The position numbers and the translations under genes are program-made. From an uncultured Eubacteriales bacterium (GTDB lineage Bacteria > Bacillota > Clostridia > Oscillospirales > Acutalibacteraceae): 64,000 bases of DNA. The stretch covers positions 1-64,000 of the forward strand of contig CAKUFK010000008.1 of the NCBI GenBank assembly GCA_934647945.1, read 5' to 3'. A model generated the notes under the pieces. It made no database searches. It had not been told where the DNA came from and worked only from the letters and a program-made list of their open reading frames with translations. Of the stretch, positions 42,909 to 51,471 are shown one piece after another (within the stretch, counting starts at the first letter, position 1; each line of letters opens with the position of its first letter).

Positions 42909-44252
42909 CTACAGACGTCCGACCTGTACGTAAATCCCATAGGTGGACTGGCCCTCTTCGCCGTAGTAGACCCACACGTCGTCATAGGCCGGCACCTCGA
43001 TCCGCACCGCATAGCGGACCGAACCGAGACCGGTATTCGCCCCGGCATCCACGACCGCCCTCAGATCCGCCTCAGTGATCGCCTCGATGGATGCCGCGCT
43101 GCCGCAGATGCGGATATTGCTGATCACCTGCTGCTGCACGGATATCGACAGATCGGCCGGCCGGTTCTGGAAAACCACGTCCCGTTCGGTCATCAGGGTC
43201 ATGTCCAGTGTTTTGTCGACATATCCGCCGATGTCCAGCCTGACCATGACCTCGCTGATATTCTCCAGCACCGTTACGCCCGCGGGAATATTGAGAGGAA
43301 TCACGCGGAGTGTATCCCCCGGCGTCAGATGATCGAAGTCGATATCGCCGAGATTGGCCAGGGACTCCGCCGCGCTGTCGACCGACTCCTTCGGCCCCAC
43401 CAGGGTGATGGAAGTGGCTGACAAGGCTACAAGGTTCGGATTGGAGGCAATCGCGGGCGGGACATGGAGAAGGTTATAGGTAAAATCGATCGTCCGGTGG
43501 ATGTAGACCGGCACCGTGACATTGACCGTCTCGGACTGGATCGGTTCTCCCGTCGAGGGGTTGAGCATCTGGCAGCCCTTGAGATCAACTTCATTCCCAT
43601 CGGCGTCCAACGCCACCAGCCTGGCAGCGTAAACCTGAACCGTACCGATGGGTTTATCCGCCTCTACCCTCGCGACAATGGACGTGATCCGGCTCACCGT
43701 GGCACGCGGCCCTTCCAGCTTGACCATACTGTTTTGGAAATAGGTCCTATCCAGCATGGGCTCCCCCAGCTGCTGGGTATCCGGGTCTTCTACCTGTACG
43801 GAGGATATATCCATACGCACCGGCAGATCCACGGTATCCCAGTAATCGCACTGTACTGTAACGGTGGAGGGGGTGTAGCCGGTGATTTCGAAATCGGCGT
43901 TCTTGTTGGTTTTGGACACCGAGATATTGAGCACCGCCGGACCTGCCGTCTGGATGAGGTAGGTTTCCGCCTTGACGGTGATATCCTCGCCTCCCAGGTA
44001 GTCGATGACCGACCGGGGCCCGCTGACCGTGATTTCCACCGCCAGATCGGGGGTCTCGATGACGCGGATATTGTTGTTCTCCGCATAGGTATCGGTCAGA
44101 TCGATCGCGGCATCCTTCCGGATGGTTTTGGTCTTGACGTTGGCAGGGCCGTTAACCACCAAAGCCCAGACGACAATGGCGATCACCAGGGAAAGCCCCA
44201 TCATGAGCTTATCGTTATGCAACAGGATATTCAAGGAGAGTTTCTTTTTCAT
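42909..44252 (-). CDS. cdaR: CdaA regulator CdaR (YbbR-domain protein)
   Basis: A 447-aa extracellular protein anchored by one N-terminal helix (KLMMGLSLVIAIVVWALVV, about 15-34). It contains about four YbbR-type repeats, each with a strand pattern such as VEITVSGPRSVIDYLGGED, VKLEGPRATVSRITSI and ITLVGPKESVDSAAESL. In characterised Firmicutes CdaR binds and modulates the diadenylate cyclase CdaA. The ATG at 44252 follows GGAGGTGG and overlaps the cdaA stop by four bases, so the two are translationally coupled. Confidence 0.93.
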   Translation of the reverse strand: MKKKLSLNILLHNDKLMMGLSLVIAIVVWALVVNGPANVKTKTIRKDAAIDLTDTYAENNNIRVIETPDLAVEITVSGPRSVIDYLGGEDITVKAETYLIQTAGPAVLNISVSKTNKNADFEITGYTPSTVTVQCDYWDTVDLPVRMDISSVQVEDPDTQQLGEPMLDRTYFQNSMVKLEGPRATVSRITSIVARVEADKPIGTVQVYAARLVALDADGNEVDLKGCQMLNPSTGEPIQSETVNVTVPVYIHRTIDFTYNLLHVPPAIASNPNLVALSATSITLVGPKESVDSAAESLANLGDIDFDHLTPGDTLRVIPLNIPAGVTVLENISEVMVRLDIGGYVDKTLDMTLMTERDVVFQNRPADLSISVQQQVISNIRICGSAASIEAITEADLRAVVDAGANTGLGSVRYAVRIEVPAYDDVWVYYGEEGQSTYGIYVQVGRL

Positions 44253-45151
44253 TTGGACTTCCACCTCCGGAACGGCCCAAACTTCCGGGGCTCTCCATCC
44301 TTGGCGCCGCGGGACTTATCCCACAGGATGCCGTTTTCCAGCGCAACCCGCAGGGCTTCGGGGCTGTAATTGCGTTTGAGTTCACCCGAAACCGCCATCG
44401 ACACCGTCCCGGTTTCTTCCGAGACGATCACCACGATAGCGTCTGAATTTTCACTCATCCCGAGCCCCGCGCGATGGCGGGTCCCCAGCTCCCGGCTGAT
44501 CCGCATATTGTCGGAGAGCGGCAAGATGCAGCCCGCCGCGTGTACGCGGCCGTCCCGGATGATCATAGCGCCGTCGTGCAAAGGCGCTTTGTTGAAAAAG
44601 ATGTTGCCGATCAGCTCCGGGGTCGGGTCGGCGTCCACAATGGTGCCGGTCTTGATGATCTCCCCGAGTTTGGTGGTGCGCTCAAACACCACCAGCGCCC
44701 CCATCTTTTGCTGCTGGAGGGTCGAAACGGCCCCGCAGACGGCTGAAATCGCCCGCTGCCAGCTCTGGACATACCGCTCGTTTTCCTCGTCGCTGCCCCC
44801 GAAAAGGTTGAGCTTGCCGATGCGGGAATGTCCGGCCTGTTCGAGCGCCCTCCGGATTTCGGGCTGGAAAATCACGACAAGCACGATCAGCGCATTGTCA
44901 AACACGATTTTCAGCAGATATTTCAGGGTGGTGAGCTGCAGCAGGTGTGCCATCCCATACGCGATCCCGAGCAGACACAAGCCCTTGAGCAGCTGTTCCG
45001 CCCGGGAATCGCGCACCAGTTTGATCAGGCTGTATATAGCAAAGGCCACTAGAAGGATATCCAGTGTGTCGATCAAATAGTTATATGAGGAAAAAAACTT
45101 CACAATATGGTCCCAAACTTCGGCGAAAAAGGCACCCATGCGCCTCACCAC
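44249..45151 (-). CDS. cdaA: Diadenylate cyclase CdaA
   Basis: A 300-aa membrane enzyme that makes cyclic di-AMP from two ATP. Three N-terminal helices (about 25-100) precede the DAC domain. Catalytic motifs are NKAPLHDGAMII (DGA) and LGTRHRAGLGMSE (RHR), followed by VVIVSEETGTVSMA. The product governs potassium and osmolyte balance and cell-wall stress. A GTG start is used; AGGA lies 4-7 bases before two successive GTG codons (45151, 45148), and an ATG four codons in is an alternative. First gene of the cdaA-cdaR pair. Confidence 0.96.
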   Translation of the reverse strand: MVRRMGAFFAEVWDHIVKFFSSYNYLIDTLDILLVAFAIYSLIKLVRDSRAEQLLKGLCLLGIAYGMAHLLQLTTLKYLLKIVFDNALIVLVVIFQPEIRRALEQAGHSRIGKLNLFGGSDEENERYVQSWQRAISAVCGAVSTLQQQKMGALVVFERTTKLGEIIKTGTIVDADPTPELIGNIFFNKAPLHDGAMIIRDGRVHAAGCILPLSDNMRISRELGTRHRAGLGMSENSDAIVVIVSEETGTVSMAVSGELKRNYSPEALRVALENGILWDKSRGAKDGEPRKFGPFRRWKSK

Positions 45152-45205
45152 GCTTTCCTGCGCCCACAGAGCGCTTGATCGCTTCTATTTTACCATATTG
45201 TGCGA

Positions 45206-46357
45206 TTATTGCAATGGCTTTCTTGCGATTTCCCACAGATGATATGCGGTTTTCTCGATTTGGGCCTCGGTCGTGAACGCGGAGGGAGCCAGGCGGACCG
45301 TGCCGTCCGGGACAGTCCCCCACTGCCTGTGGGCGCTCGGGGCACAGTGCAGGCCCGGCCGCACGGCGATCCCCATGCGGTCCAGGCGGGCGCCGGTTTC
45401 TTCACTCGACAATCCGTCGATATTGAGTGACAAGACGGGGGCTGCCGCCTCCAGCCGGGGTCGCGGCGTATACAGGCGGAGCCCTGGGATGCTGCCGATC
45501 CGGTCGTACAGCATCGCCATCAGGCGGATCTCGTGCCGTCCGATCCGGTCGACACCCATCTTCATCACCCATTCCATCCCTGCCCGCAGCCCGCAGATGC
45601 CGGGGGTGTTCACCGTACCGCTTTCCAGACGGTCGGGCAGTTCCTCCGGCTGATCGAGGAGCAGGGATTGGCTGCCGGTTCCACCTTCCATCAATGTGGG
45701 CAGCGGGGTGTCGGGCCCGCAGAGAAGCATACCGGTCCCCATTGGGCCGTAAAGGCCCTTGTGCCCCGGCACACACAGGTAATCGATGTGGTCGGCTTCC
45801 ATATCGACAGGCAGGACGCCGGCGCTCTGCGCGGCGTCGACGATGAAGAGCAGCCCCAGCCGATGAGCCATCTCCCCGATCCGACGGATCGGCAGACGGC
45901 ACCCAAAGACATTTGACGCGTGGATGCAGAGGAGCGCTTTTGTCTGCGGCGTGATGCAGCGGCGGAAATTCCGAACCGTTTCCTCCGGATTTTCCGGGAC
46001 GACCGTAGCCACGGAATAGACCGGCGCACCTGCGGACAGGGCTTTCAGCGGCCTCATGACCGCATTATGCTCCAGGCTCGAAACCACGATATGGCCTCCC
46101 TCGCACAGCAGGCCCTTGAGCACCATATTGAGTGCCATGGTACAGTTCAGGGTAAATACCACATGCGCCGGATTCTCCAAATGAAAAAACCGGGCGGCCG
46201 TCTCCCGGCAGCGATAAATCTCCTGGGAGGCGGCCATCCCCATGGCGTGCCCCCCTCGTCCGGGATTGGCCCCGTAAAGCTCCAGCGCCTGCCGGACCGC
46301 CTCCCGGACACATGACGGTTTCGGCCAGGTCGTGGCCGCGTTATCGAGATAAATCAT
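45206..46357 (-). CDS. Cysteine desulfurase-like class V aminotransferase
   Basis: A 383-aa PLP enzyme. It starts MIYLDNAATTWPKP; the PLP Lys lies in CVPGHKGLYGPMGTGML. FIVDAAQSAGVLPVDM supplies the cofactor-binding Asp and Gln. The C-terminal RPGLHCAPSAHR carries a Cys in the place used as persulfide carrier in desulfurases. It probably removes sulfur or selenium from cysteine or selenocysteine. Its ATG overlaps the stop of a DUF3343 protein (ATGA), a coupling seen in selenium/sulfur-transfer gene pairs. Confidence 0.9.
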   Translation of the reverse strand: MIYLDNAATTWPKPSCVREAVRQALELYGANPGRGGHAMGMAASQEIYRCRETAARFFHLENPAHVVFTLNCTMALNMVLKGLLCEGGHIVVSSLEHNAVMRPLKALSAGAPVYSVATVVPENPEETVRNFRRCITPQTKALLCIHASNVFGCRLPIRRIGEMAHRLGLLFIVDAAQSAGVLPVDMEADHIDYLCVPGHKGLYGPMGTGMLLCGPDTPLPTLMEGGTGSQSLLLDQPEELPDRLESGTVNTPGICGLRAGMEWVMKMGVDRIGRHEIRLMAMLYDRIGSIPGLRLYTPRPRLEAAAPVLSLNIDGLSSEETGARLDRMGIAVRPGLHCAPSAHRQWGTVPDGTVRLAPSAFTTEAQIEKTAYHLWEIARKPLQ

Positions 46358-46578
46358 GTCATCCCGCCCTCTCGCCGTCCTCTGACGCGTATACCGGCGT
46401 TTTTGAGAAGCTGTTCCGCCTTGTCGCCGTCGCCGTTCGTGCGGAGGCTGTACCCGCAGCCGTTATTGCCCTGCGCGTCCACGGCGCGTTGTACATAAGC
46501 GGTAAAGCCGTTGCGCTCCAAAACCGATTTGCCCCGCATGGCGTTGGTGATGGAGCTGACGTGCAATATCCATTCCAT
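46354..46578 (-). CDS. DUF3343 putative sulfur/selenium carrier
   Basis: A 74-aa protein opening MEWILHVSSITNAMRGKSVL with the conserved NNGCGYSLR near residue 40. DUF3343 members are often beside cysteine desulfurases or SelD-linked genes, and the conserved Cys is a likely persulfide or selenide carrier (inference). ATG 46578 follows GGTAGGGAT. Translationally coupled to the desulfurase-like gene. Confidence 0.85.
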   Translation of the reverse strand: MEWILHVSSITNAMRGKSVLERNGFTAYVQRAVDAQGNNGCGYSLRTNGDGDKAEQLLKNAGIRVRGRREGGMT

Positions 46579-46981
46579 TGTTAAATCCCTACCTTTCGAG
46601 AGGCACCCCCGCCGCGTTCCTGCCACAGGATTCCGCTCTTTCGGGCAGCAAACGTCCGGCGGAGGCCACCCCATGATGCCATCCCAGGCACTGCCACACA
46701 CCTACTGCCAATATATGCGCCGGGCAGGCCGCAGGGAACAACAAAACGGGATATCGGGAACCGCTCCGCGGCCCGTTTCGAGCCCCCGGGCAACTTTGCA
46801 CAGACAGGCAGCGGACGGCCGCCCGGGTCTTCTTTTCCTTCCGATACGAGCCGGGGGACGAGCCCGCTTCCATGACAAAAACAAAAAGTCCCCGCCGAAG
46901 GCAGGGCTTTCTGACTGTGAAAAAGTGGTGAGATTTTCAAAAAGACACGACAGTTATAAAGGATACCGTATCCTGCACATG
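46579..46981. other. Intergenic region, nothing identified
   Basis: A GC-rich gap between galM and the DUF3343 gene. It contains several short inverted repeats, among them AAAGTCCCCGCC/GGCAGGGCTTT near 46888-46911, which could be a terminator. I compared it with SRP, 6S and RNase P RNA core motifs and saw no match. Confidence 0.35.
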
Positions 46982-47011
46982 AAAAGCCCCGTCCTACCGG
47001 ACGGGGCTTTT
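46982..47011. terminator. Terminator of galM
   Basis: AAAAGCCCCGTCC and GGACGGGGCTTTT form a perfect 13-bp stem with a 4-base loop, 12 bases after the galM stop; usable on both strands. Confidence 0.9.
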
Positions 47012-47023
47012 CGATAACCAGGA

Positions 47024-48073
47024 TTATGCCTTCGAAAAAACATACTGAGTGACGCTTTCGAAGAGATCGCCGGCTTTCAGAAGCGTGGAAGGAAATTGAG
47101 GACGGTTCGGGCTGTCGGGAAAATGCTGGGTTTCCAGGCAGAAGCCCTGATGGCGGTAGAGGCCGGCGCCGCCCTTTCCCACGTTTGTCTTCAGCCCGTT
47201 GGCCGTATAGAACTGCACACCCGGCTGGTCGGTCAGACAGTCCATCCGGATGCCGGTTTTCGGAGCAAAGGCGGACAGCACCCGGCGGAAGCCCGACCCG
47301 TTCAAGACGTAATTGTGATCGTATCCGCCGCCCAAACGCAACTGAGGCAGCGGGTCTTCGATATCCTGTCCAATCGGCTTGCCTTCCCGGAAATCGAAGG
47401 GGGTTCCCTCCACCGCCAGGAACTCACCGGTGGGAATCAGCTTGCCGTCGACCGGGGTGATCGCATCGGCATCAATAGTGAGGACGTTGTCGAGAATATC
47501 CCCGCCATCATAACCATTTAGGTTAAAATACGCGTGATTGGTCAGATTGAGGACGGTATCCTTATCCGAAACCGCCCGATAGGCGAGCTCCAGGGCATTC
47601 TCATCCCGGACAGTAAAGGTCACGGAGACCGTAAGGCGGCCCGGATAGCCCATATCCCCATCCGCGGAGACCAGGGAAAAGCGCACGCTCGGCTCCCCGT
47701 CATCGCTAAGGATCTCCGCATCCCATATATACTTATCGAAGCCCGTTTCGCCGCCGTGCAGGTGGCCCCGGCCGCTCTCGTTGCAGCCGACGTCGTATGT
47801 TGTGCCGCCGAGCGCAAACCTGCCGCCGGCGATGCGGTTGCCGTAGCGGCCGATGGTGGCACCCTGATAACCTCCGCAGCGCCGATAATCTTCCAGGCTG
47901 TCATAACCGAGCACGACATCCCGGCTGTCGAAGCAAAAACTTTGCAGCGTGGCACCGTAAGTCAGAATACTGGCGGACAGGCCGTTTCGCCCTTCCAGGG
48001 TGATGCGTTCGACCGGACGTCCGTCCGGCAGGGCGCCAAAAGGCGCGCGGGTGATCGACATAGGTTTTTCCAT
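47024..48073 (-). CDS. galM: Aldose 1-epimerase (mutarotase)
   Basis: A 349-aa galactose mutarotase-type enzyme interconverting alpha and beta anomers of aldoses. The conserved sugar-binding and catalytic residues are in GATIGRYGNRIAGGRF, GHLHGGETGFDKYIW (catalytic His), LTNHAYFNLNG and the C-terminal LETQHFPDSPN (catalytic Glu). GGTGAG lies six bases before the ATG at 48073. It stands alone, divergent from the Trp T-box operon. Confidence 0.95.
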   Translation of the reverse strand: MEKPMSITRAPFGALPDGRPVERITLEGRNGLSASILTYGATLQSFCFDSRDVVLGYDSLEDYRRCGGYQGATIGRYGNRIAGGRFALGGTTYDVGCNESGRGHLHGGETGFDKYIWDAEILSDDGEPSVRFSLVSADGDMGYPGRLTVSVTFTVRDENALELAYRAVSDKDTVLNLTNHAYFNLNGYDGGDILDNVLTIDADAITPVDGKLIPTGEFLAVEGTPFDFREGKPIGQDIEDPLPQLRLGGGYDHNYVLNGSGFRRVLSAFAPKTGIRMDCLTDQPGVQFYTANGLKTNVGKGGAGLYRHQGFCLETQHFPDSPNRPQFPSTLLKAGDLFESVTQYVFSKA

Positions 48074-48197
48074 CCTTTTCTCACCAGATTTTGGACCTTT
48101 CCCTATCCGTTAGCATACCTCTGCCCCTGCTTTCTGTCAAGATATAAAAGGCCTGGCAGGCAGGCCGCCCGGCTGAAAATTTTTTTGCGGAATACTC

Positions 48198-48226
48198 TTG
48201 ACAAAATCCGCCTTGGCGCATACAAT
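48198..48226 (+). promoter_or_regulatory. Promoter of the Trp T-box operon
   Basis: TTGACA (48198-48203) and TACAAT (48221-48226), 17 bases apart. The start near 48233 leads directly into T-box stem I. Confidence 0.85.
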
Positions 48227-48232
48227 GAAAAC

Positions 48233-48517
48233 AAATCGAACAGCAAAACCGTTGAGTAAGAGTAGTAGGTATCGTTTCAGGCGCGCAAAGAGAGCTGCGG
48301 ATGGTGGGATCGCAGCAGCGGCGGCGGTGTCGAATGGACTTACGAGGGCAATCCGAAGCCGGATCGGCATTAGGTGCGACGGGATCTTCACCCGTTATCA
48401 TGGAAGCGCACATCATGGGTGTGCGGAAAAAGTGCATCCGCCTGTAGGGCGGGTGAATGTGGGTGGTACCGCAGGAGTCAGCTCTTGTCCCTTATCAGAG
48501 GGGACGAGGGCTTTTTT
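48233..48517 (+). promoter_or_regulatory. T-box leader, probably tryptophan-specific
   Basis: Stem I has the AGTA element near 48256 and an AGAGAG segment. The specifier region GTCGAA-TGG-ACTTACGAG puts TGG at 48335-48337. The T-box GGGTGGTACCGC at 48461-48472 lies just before a terminator stem (GCTCTTGTCCC/GGGACGAGGGC) with TTTTTT at 48512-48517. A Trp specifier agrees with the downstream trpXYZ and trpB2 genes. The bulge TGGT would make a G-U wobble with the discriminator G of tRNA-Trp rather than a Watson-Crick pair. Confidence 0.85.
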
Positions 48518-48547
48518 GTTGTCTTAAAACGGAAAGGGGTGAACGGC

Positions 48548-48670
48548 ATGGACAGACGATGGCGATGGCGGCTGACAGTCGAAACGGCGGGCGGCAGAAA
48601 GAGCGCCGCCGGAACAGCAGGAGCCGGGGCGATGTTTCTGTCGCCCGGCAAAAACTCACACACACGATGA
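48548..48670 (+). CDS. Small ORF with Trp codons near its start, possible leader peptide
   Basis: A 40-codon frame starting MDRRWRWRLTVETAGG with two Trp codons at positions 5 and 7. A good ribosome binding site (AAAGGGG, then TGAACGGC) lies before the ATG at 48548, and the frame ends 16 bases before trpX. Its place, after the T-box terminator and inside a Trp-sensing operon, makes a Trp-responsive leader peptide conceivable. It may also be a chance frame in GC-rich leader sequence. Confidence 0.4.
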   Translation: MDRRWRWRLTVETAGGRKSAAGTAGAGAMFLSPGKNSHTR

Positions 48671-48686
48671 TAAAGGAGAGATTTCC

Positions 48687-49706
48687 ATGAAAAACACGAC
48701 GATAAAACGTCTGCTCGCCGCCGGTCTCGGCACCGCCCTGCTCGTCCTGTCCCTGACTGCCTGCGGCACCAACGAAGGCGGCAGCGGATCCGGGGATGCC
48801 AAGCTTCCCACCATCGGGATCATTCAGTACGCTATTCACTCCTCCCTCGACAACTGCTACACCGGTTTGATCCAAGGATTGGAAGAGGCGGGGTATAAAG
48901 ACGGAGAAACCTGCAAAATCGACTTCAAAAACGCCCAGGGCAATGTCACCACGGCTGACCAGATCGCGGGAACCATGGCCGCCAAAAACTACGAACTGAT
49001 CGTTGGGATCGCCACCCCGGCCGCCATGGCTGCCAGCGGCGCCTCAAAGGGAAAAATACCGGTGATCTTCTGCGCGGTGTCCGATCCCATTGCCGAAAAC
49101 TCCAAGCTCGTCCAATCCCTGGAGAAAACCGGCGTGAACTGCACCGGCAGCTCCGACCGCCTGAACCTGGAAGGCCAGCTCAAAATGATCCGCGCCTTTC
49201 AGCCCGATGCCAAGAAAATCGGGATCCTCTACAATATCGCGGAAGCCAATTCCGCCTCCAACCTGGCGGAAATTAAGAAAATAGCCCCTTCCTACGGCTT
49301 TGAAATCGTGGAAAAAGGCGTTCAGAACGCGGCCGATATCCCCGCCGCCGCGACTGTCCTGGCCTCCCAGGTGGACTGCATCAACAATTTCACTGACAAT
49401 CTGGTGGTGGATAACCTTCCTATCGTGCTTGCAACCGCTAAATCCAACAAAATCCCGGTCTACGGCTCAGAAATCGAGCAGGTCAACAAAGGCTGCCTCG
49501 CCTCCGAAAGCCTGGATTATGTGGCGCTCGGCAAAGAGACCGGCTTGTTGGCCGCCCGGGTGCTCGCCGGTGAAAACGCCGCCGACACCGCGGTGGTCCT
49601 GGTCAAGGACAGCTTTCCTGTCTATAACGCCGACGTTGCGGAGAGCCTCGGCCTGTCCATCCCCGACGCCTACGCGGAAGCGAAGAAAGTCACCACCACG
49701 GCCTGA
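48687..49706 (+). CDS. trpX: Tryptophan ABC transporter substrate-binding lipoprotein TrpX
   Basis: A 339-aa ABC_sub_bind (DUF534) protein. Lipobox LVLSLTACG at residues 17-25. Family motifs: IGIIQYAIHSSLDNCYTGL, YELIVGIATPAAMAA, GVNCTGSSDRLNLEGQLKMI and PVYGSEIEQVNKGCLASESLDY. In streptococci TrpXYZ genes lie under a Trp-type T-box and are assigned to tryptophan uptake, as here. AAAGGAGAG precedes the ATG. Confidence 0.9.
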   Translation: MKNTTIKRLLAAGLGTALLVLSLTACGTNEGGSGSGDAKLPTIGIIQYAIHSSLDNCYTGLIQGLEEAGYKDGETCKIDFKNAQGNVTTADQIAGTMAAKNYELIVGIATPAAMAASGASKGKIPVIFCAVSDPIAENSKLVQSLEKTGVNCTGSSDRLNLEGQLKMIRAFQPDAKKIGILYNIAEANSASNLAEIKKIAPSYGFEIVEKGVQNAADIPAAATVLASQVDCINNFTDNLVVDNLPIVLATAKSNKIPVYGSEIEQVNKGCLASESLDYVALGKETGLLAARVLAGENAADTAVVLVKDSFPVYNADVAESLGLSIPDAYAEAKKVTTTA

Positions 49707-49753
49707 CCCGGGCGGCAGCAGCCGTACTCATTCGAAAGGGGTCCGCTTGAGAC

Positions 49754-50671
49754 ATGCAGATATTTCTACAACTGCTGATCATGACGATCAAACAAGGGTG
49801 CCTGTATGGAGTACTGGCGCTCGGCGTCTACATCACCTATAGCATCCTGGATTTTCCGGATTTGTCGGTGGATGGCACCCTAACTCTCGGCGGCGTGATC
49901 TCCGGCATCCTGATTTTCCACGGTGTCAGTCCCTGGCTGGCCCTCTTGGCAGCCTTTTCCGCAGGTGTCGCGGCCGGGTGCGTGACCGGGCTGCTCCACG
50001 TCAAACTGCATATCCAGCCCCTTTTGTGCGGTATTCTCGTGATGACGGCTCTGCTTTCAGTCAACCTGATGATCATCAAGGCCGGCACGAACAACATGAA
50101 CATCGTCTATTTTTCCCAGACGCATCTCACCGTCGCGGAGGTATTCCCCATCTCCCTGATCCCCGAATACGTCGGCGGATTTGAACTCCGTCCTCTCGCT
50201 GTGGCGGTGGCGGTGGCCCTTATCTGCAAAATCCTGCTCGACTGGTATCTGCGGACCAAATCCGGCATGCTCCTGCGTGCTGCTGGAAGCAACGCCCAAT
50301 ATGTCGTCCAGCTCGCCCGCAATCCCGGCATGTCCAAAATTCTGGGATTGGCGCTCGGCAACGGCTTTGCCGCCCTCGCCGGGGCCCTCATCACACAGGA
50401 CAAGGGGAACGCCGAGCTCCAGATCGGGATCGGTTCCGTCGTCACCGGCCTCGCCTCGGTTATTATCGGCGTCAGCCTGCTGCGCAGACTCCGGTTCCCG
50501 CGGAACACCACCAAGGTATTGCTCGGCTCCATCATCTACATGACGTTCTCGACGATCGCCACTCTCCTGCAATGGAGCGATCAGCTCAAACTGATTATGT
50601 CGGCCTTGTTCGTGGCGGCGCTGGTACTCAGCAATATGCTGGATAAAAAAGGAGGGCGTATTCGTGGCTGA
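49754..50671 (+). CDS. trpY: Tryptophan ABC transporter permease TrpY
   Basis: A 305-aa permease of the branched-chain (LivH-like) family with about eight to nine helices. Diagnostic features are YSILDFPDLSVDGTLTLGGV near the start and GSVVTGLASVIIGVSLLRR near the end. It follows trpX by 47 bases and overlaps trpZ by eight. Confidence 0.92.
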   Translation: MQIFLQLLIMTIKQGCLYGVLALGVYITYSILDFPDLSVDGTLTLGGVISGILIFHGVSPWLALLAAFSAGVAAGCVTGLLHVKLHIQPLLCGILVMTALLSVNLMIIKAGTNNMNIVYFSQTHLTVAEVFPISLIPEYVGGFELRPLAVAVAVALICKILLDWYLRTKSGMLLRAAGSNAQYVVQLARNPGMSKILGLALGNGFAALAGALITQDKGNAELQIGIGSVVTGLASVIIGVSLLRRLRFPRNTTKVLLGSIIYMTFSTIATLLQWSDQLKLIMSALFVAALVLSNMLDKKGGRIRG

Positions 50672-51449
50672 CCAGCTCATCCGCTTTGATCACATCGTCA
50701 AGCGCTTCCATGTGGGGACGCCGGACGAAACCACCTTGTTCGACGGCTTCGACTTCGGCGTGGACGAGGGGGAATTCATCTCCATCGTCGGATCCAACGG
50801 GTCAGGCAAGACCACCCTGCTCAACTTGCTGTGCGGCTCCCTGCCGCTGGATGCCGGCCGGCTCTATTACCGGAACCGGGACATCACCCGCCTGCCCGAA
50901 CACAAGCGGGCGGCCTTTATCGGGCGGGTGTTCCAGGATCCGGCAAAGGGCTCCTGTCCCGACCTGACGATTTTGGAAAACATGGCCCTGGCGGACAACA
51001 AAAAGGGCCGGTATTCCCTGGCCCCCGCCATCGGCAAAAAACGCATCGACGCCTATCGCTCCATGCTTGAAATCTGCAACATGGGACTGGAAAACCGTCT
51101 AGGCCAGCCGGTCGGCTCCCTGTCGGGCGGACAGCGGCAGGCCCTGGCCCTGGTGATCGCAGGTATGACCGACATCGATATTCTGGTGCTTGACGAGCAC
51201 ACCGCCGCCCTTGATCCCAAGTCTTCTGAACGAGTCATGGAGATTACCCGGAAGCTGGTGGAGGAGCGGAAGGTGACCACCCTGATGGTGACGCACAACC
51301 TGCGCTTTGCCGTACAGTACGGTACCCGGCTGGTCATGATGCACGCGGGGCAGGCCGTCCTGGACCTCAAAGAGGAAGAGAAACGCGCCGCCTCGGTCGA
51401 TGTCCTGCTGCAGAAGTTCAATGAAATCAGCATCGAATGCGGCAACTGA
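50664..51449 (+). CDS. trpZ: Tryptophan ABC transporter ATPase TrpZ
   Basis: A 261-aa nucleotide-binding subunit. Walker A GSNGSGKTTLL, Q-loop VFQDPAKGS, signature LSGGQRQALALVIAG, Walker B DILVLDEHTAALDP and H-loop VTHNL. The Walker B Asp-Glu-His in place of Asp-Glu-Pro is common in this subfamily. GTG start at 50664 overlapping the permease; AAAGGAGGG upstream. Confidence 0.92.
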   Translation: MADQLIRFDHIVKRFHVGTPDETTLFDGFDFGVDEGEFISIVGSNGSGKTTLLNLLCGSLPLDAGRLYYRNRDITRLPEHKRAAFIGRVFQDPAKGSCPDLTILENMALADNKKGRYSLAPAIGKKRIDAYRSMLEICNMGLENRLGQPVGSLSGGQRQALALVIAGMTDIDILVLDEHTAALDPKSSERVMEITRKLVEERKVTTLMVTHNLRFAVQYGTRLVMMHAGQAVLDLKEEEKRAASVDVLLQKFNEISIECGN

Positions 51450-51471
51450 AGATGTGAAAAGGGGTATGCGC

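Noticed and set aside
46700..46980. Possible structured RNA (SRP, 6S or RNase P) in the gap
   Set aside because: None of the conserved cores of these RNAs is visible; only small hairpins.
46511..47017. Plus-strand frame in the gap before galM
   Set aside because: Overlaps the DUF3343 gene in antisense and the galM terminator; the translation is Arg/Pro-rich noise.
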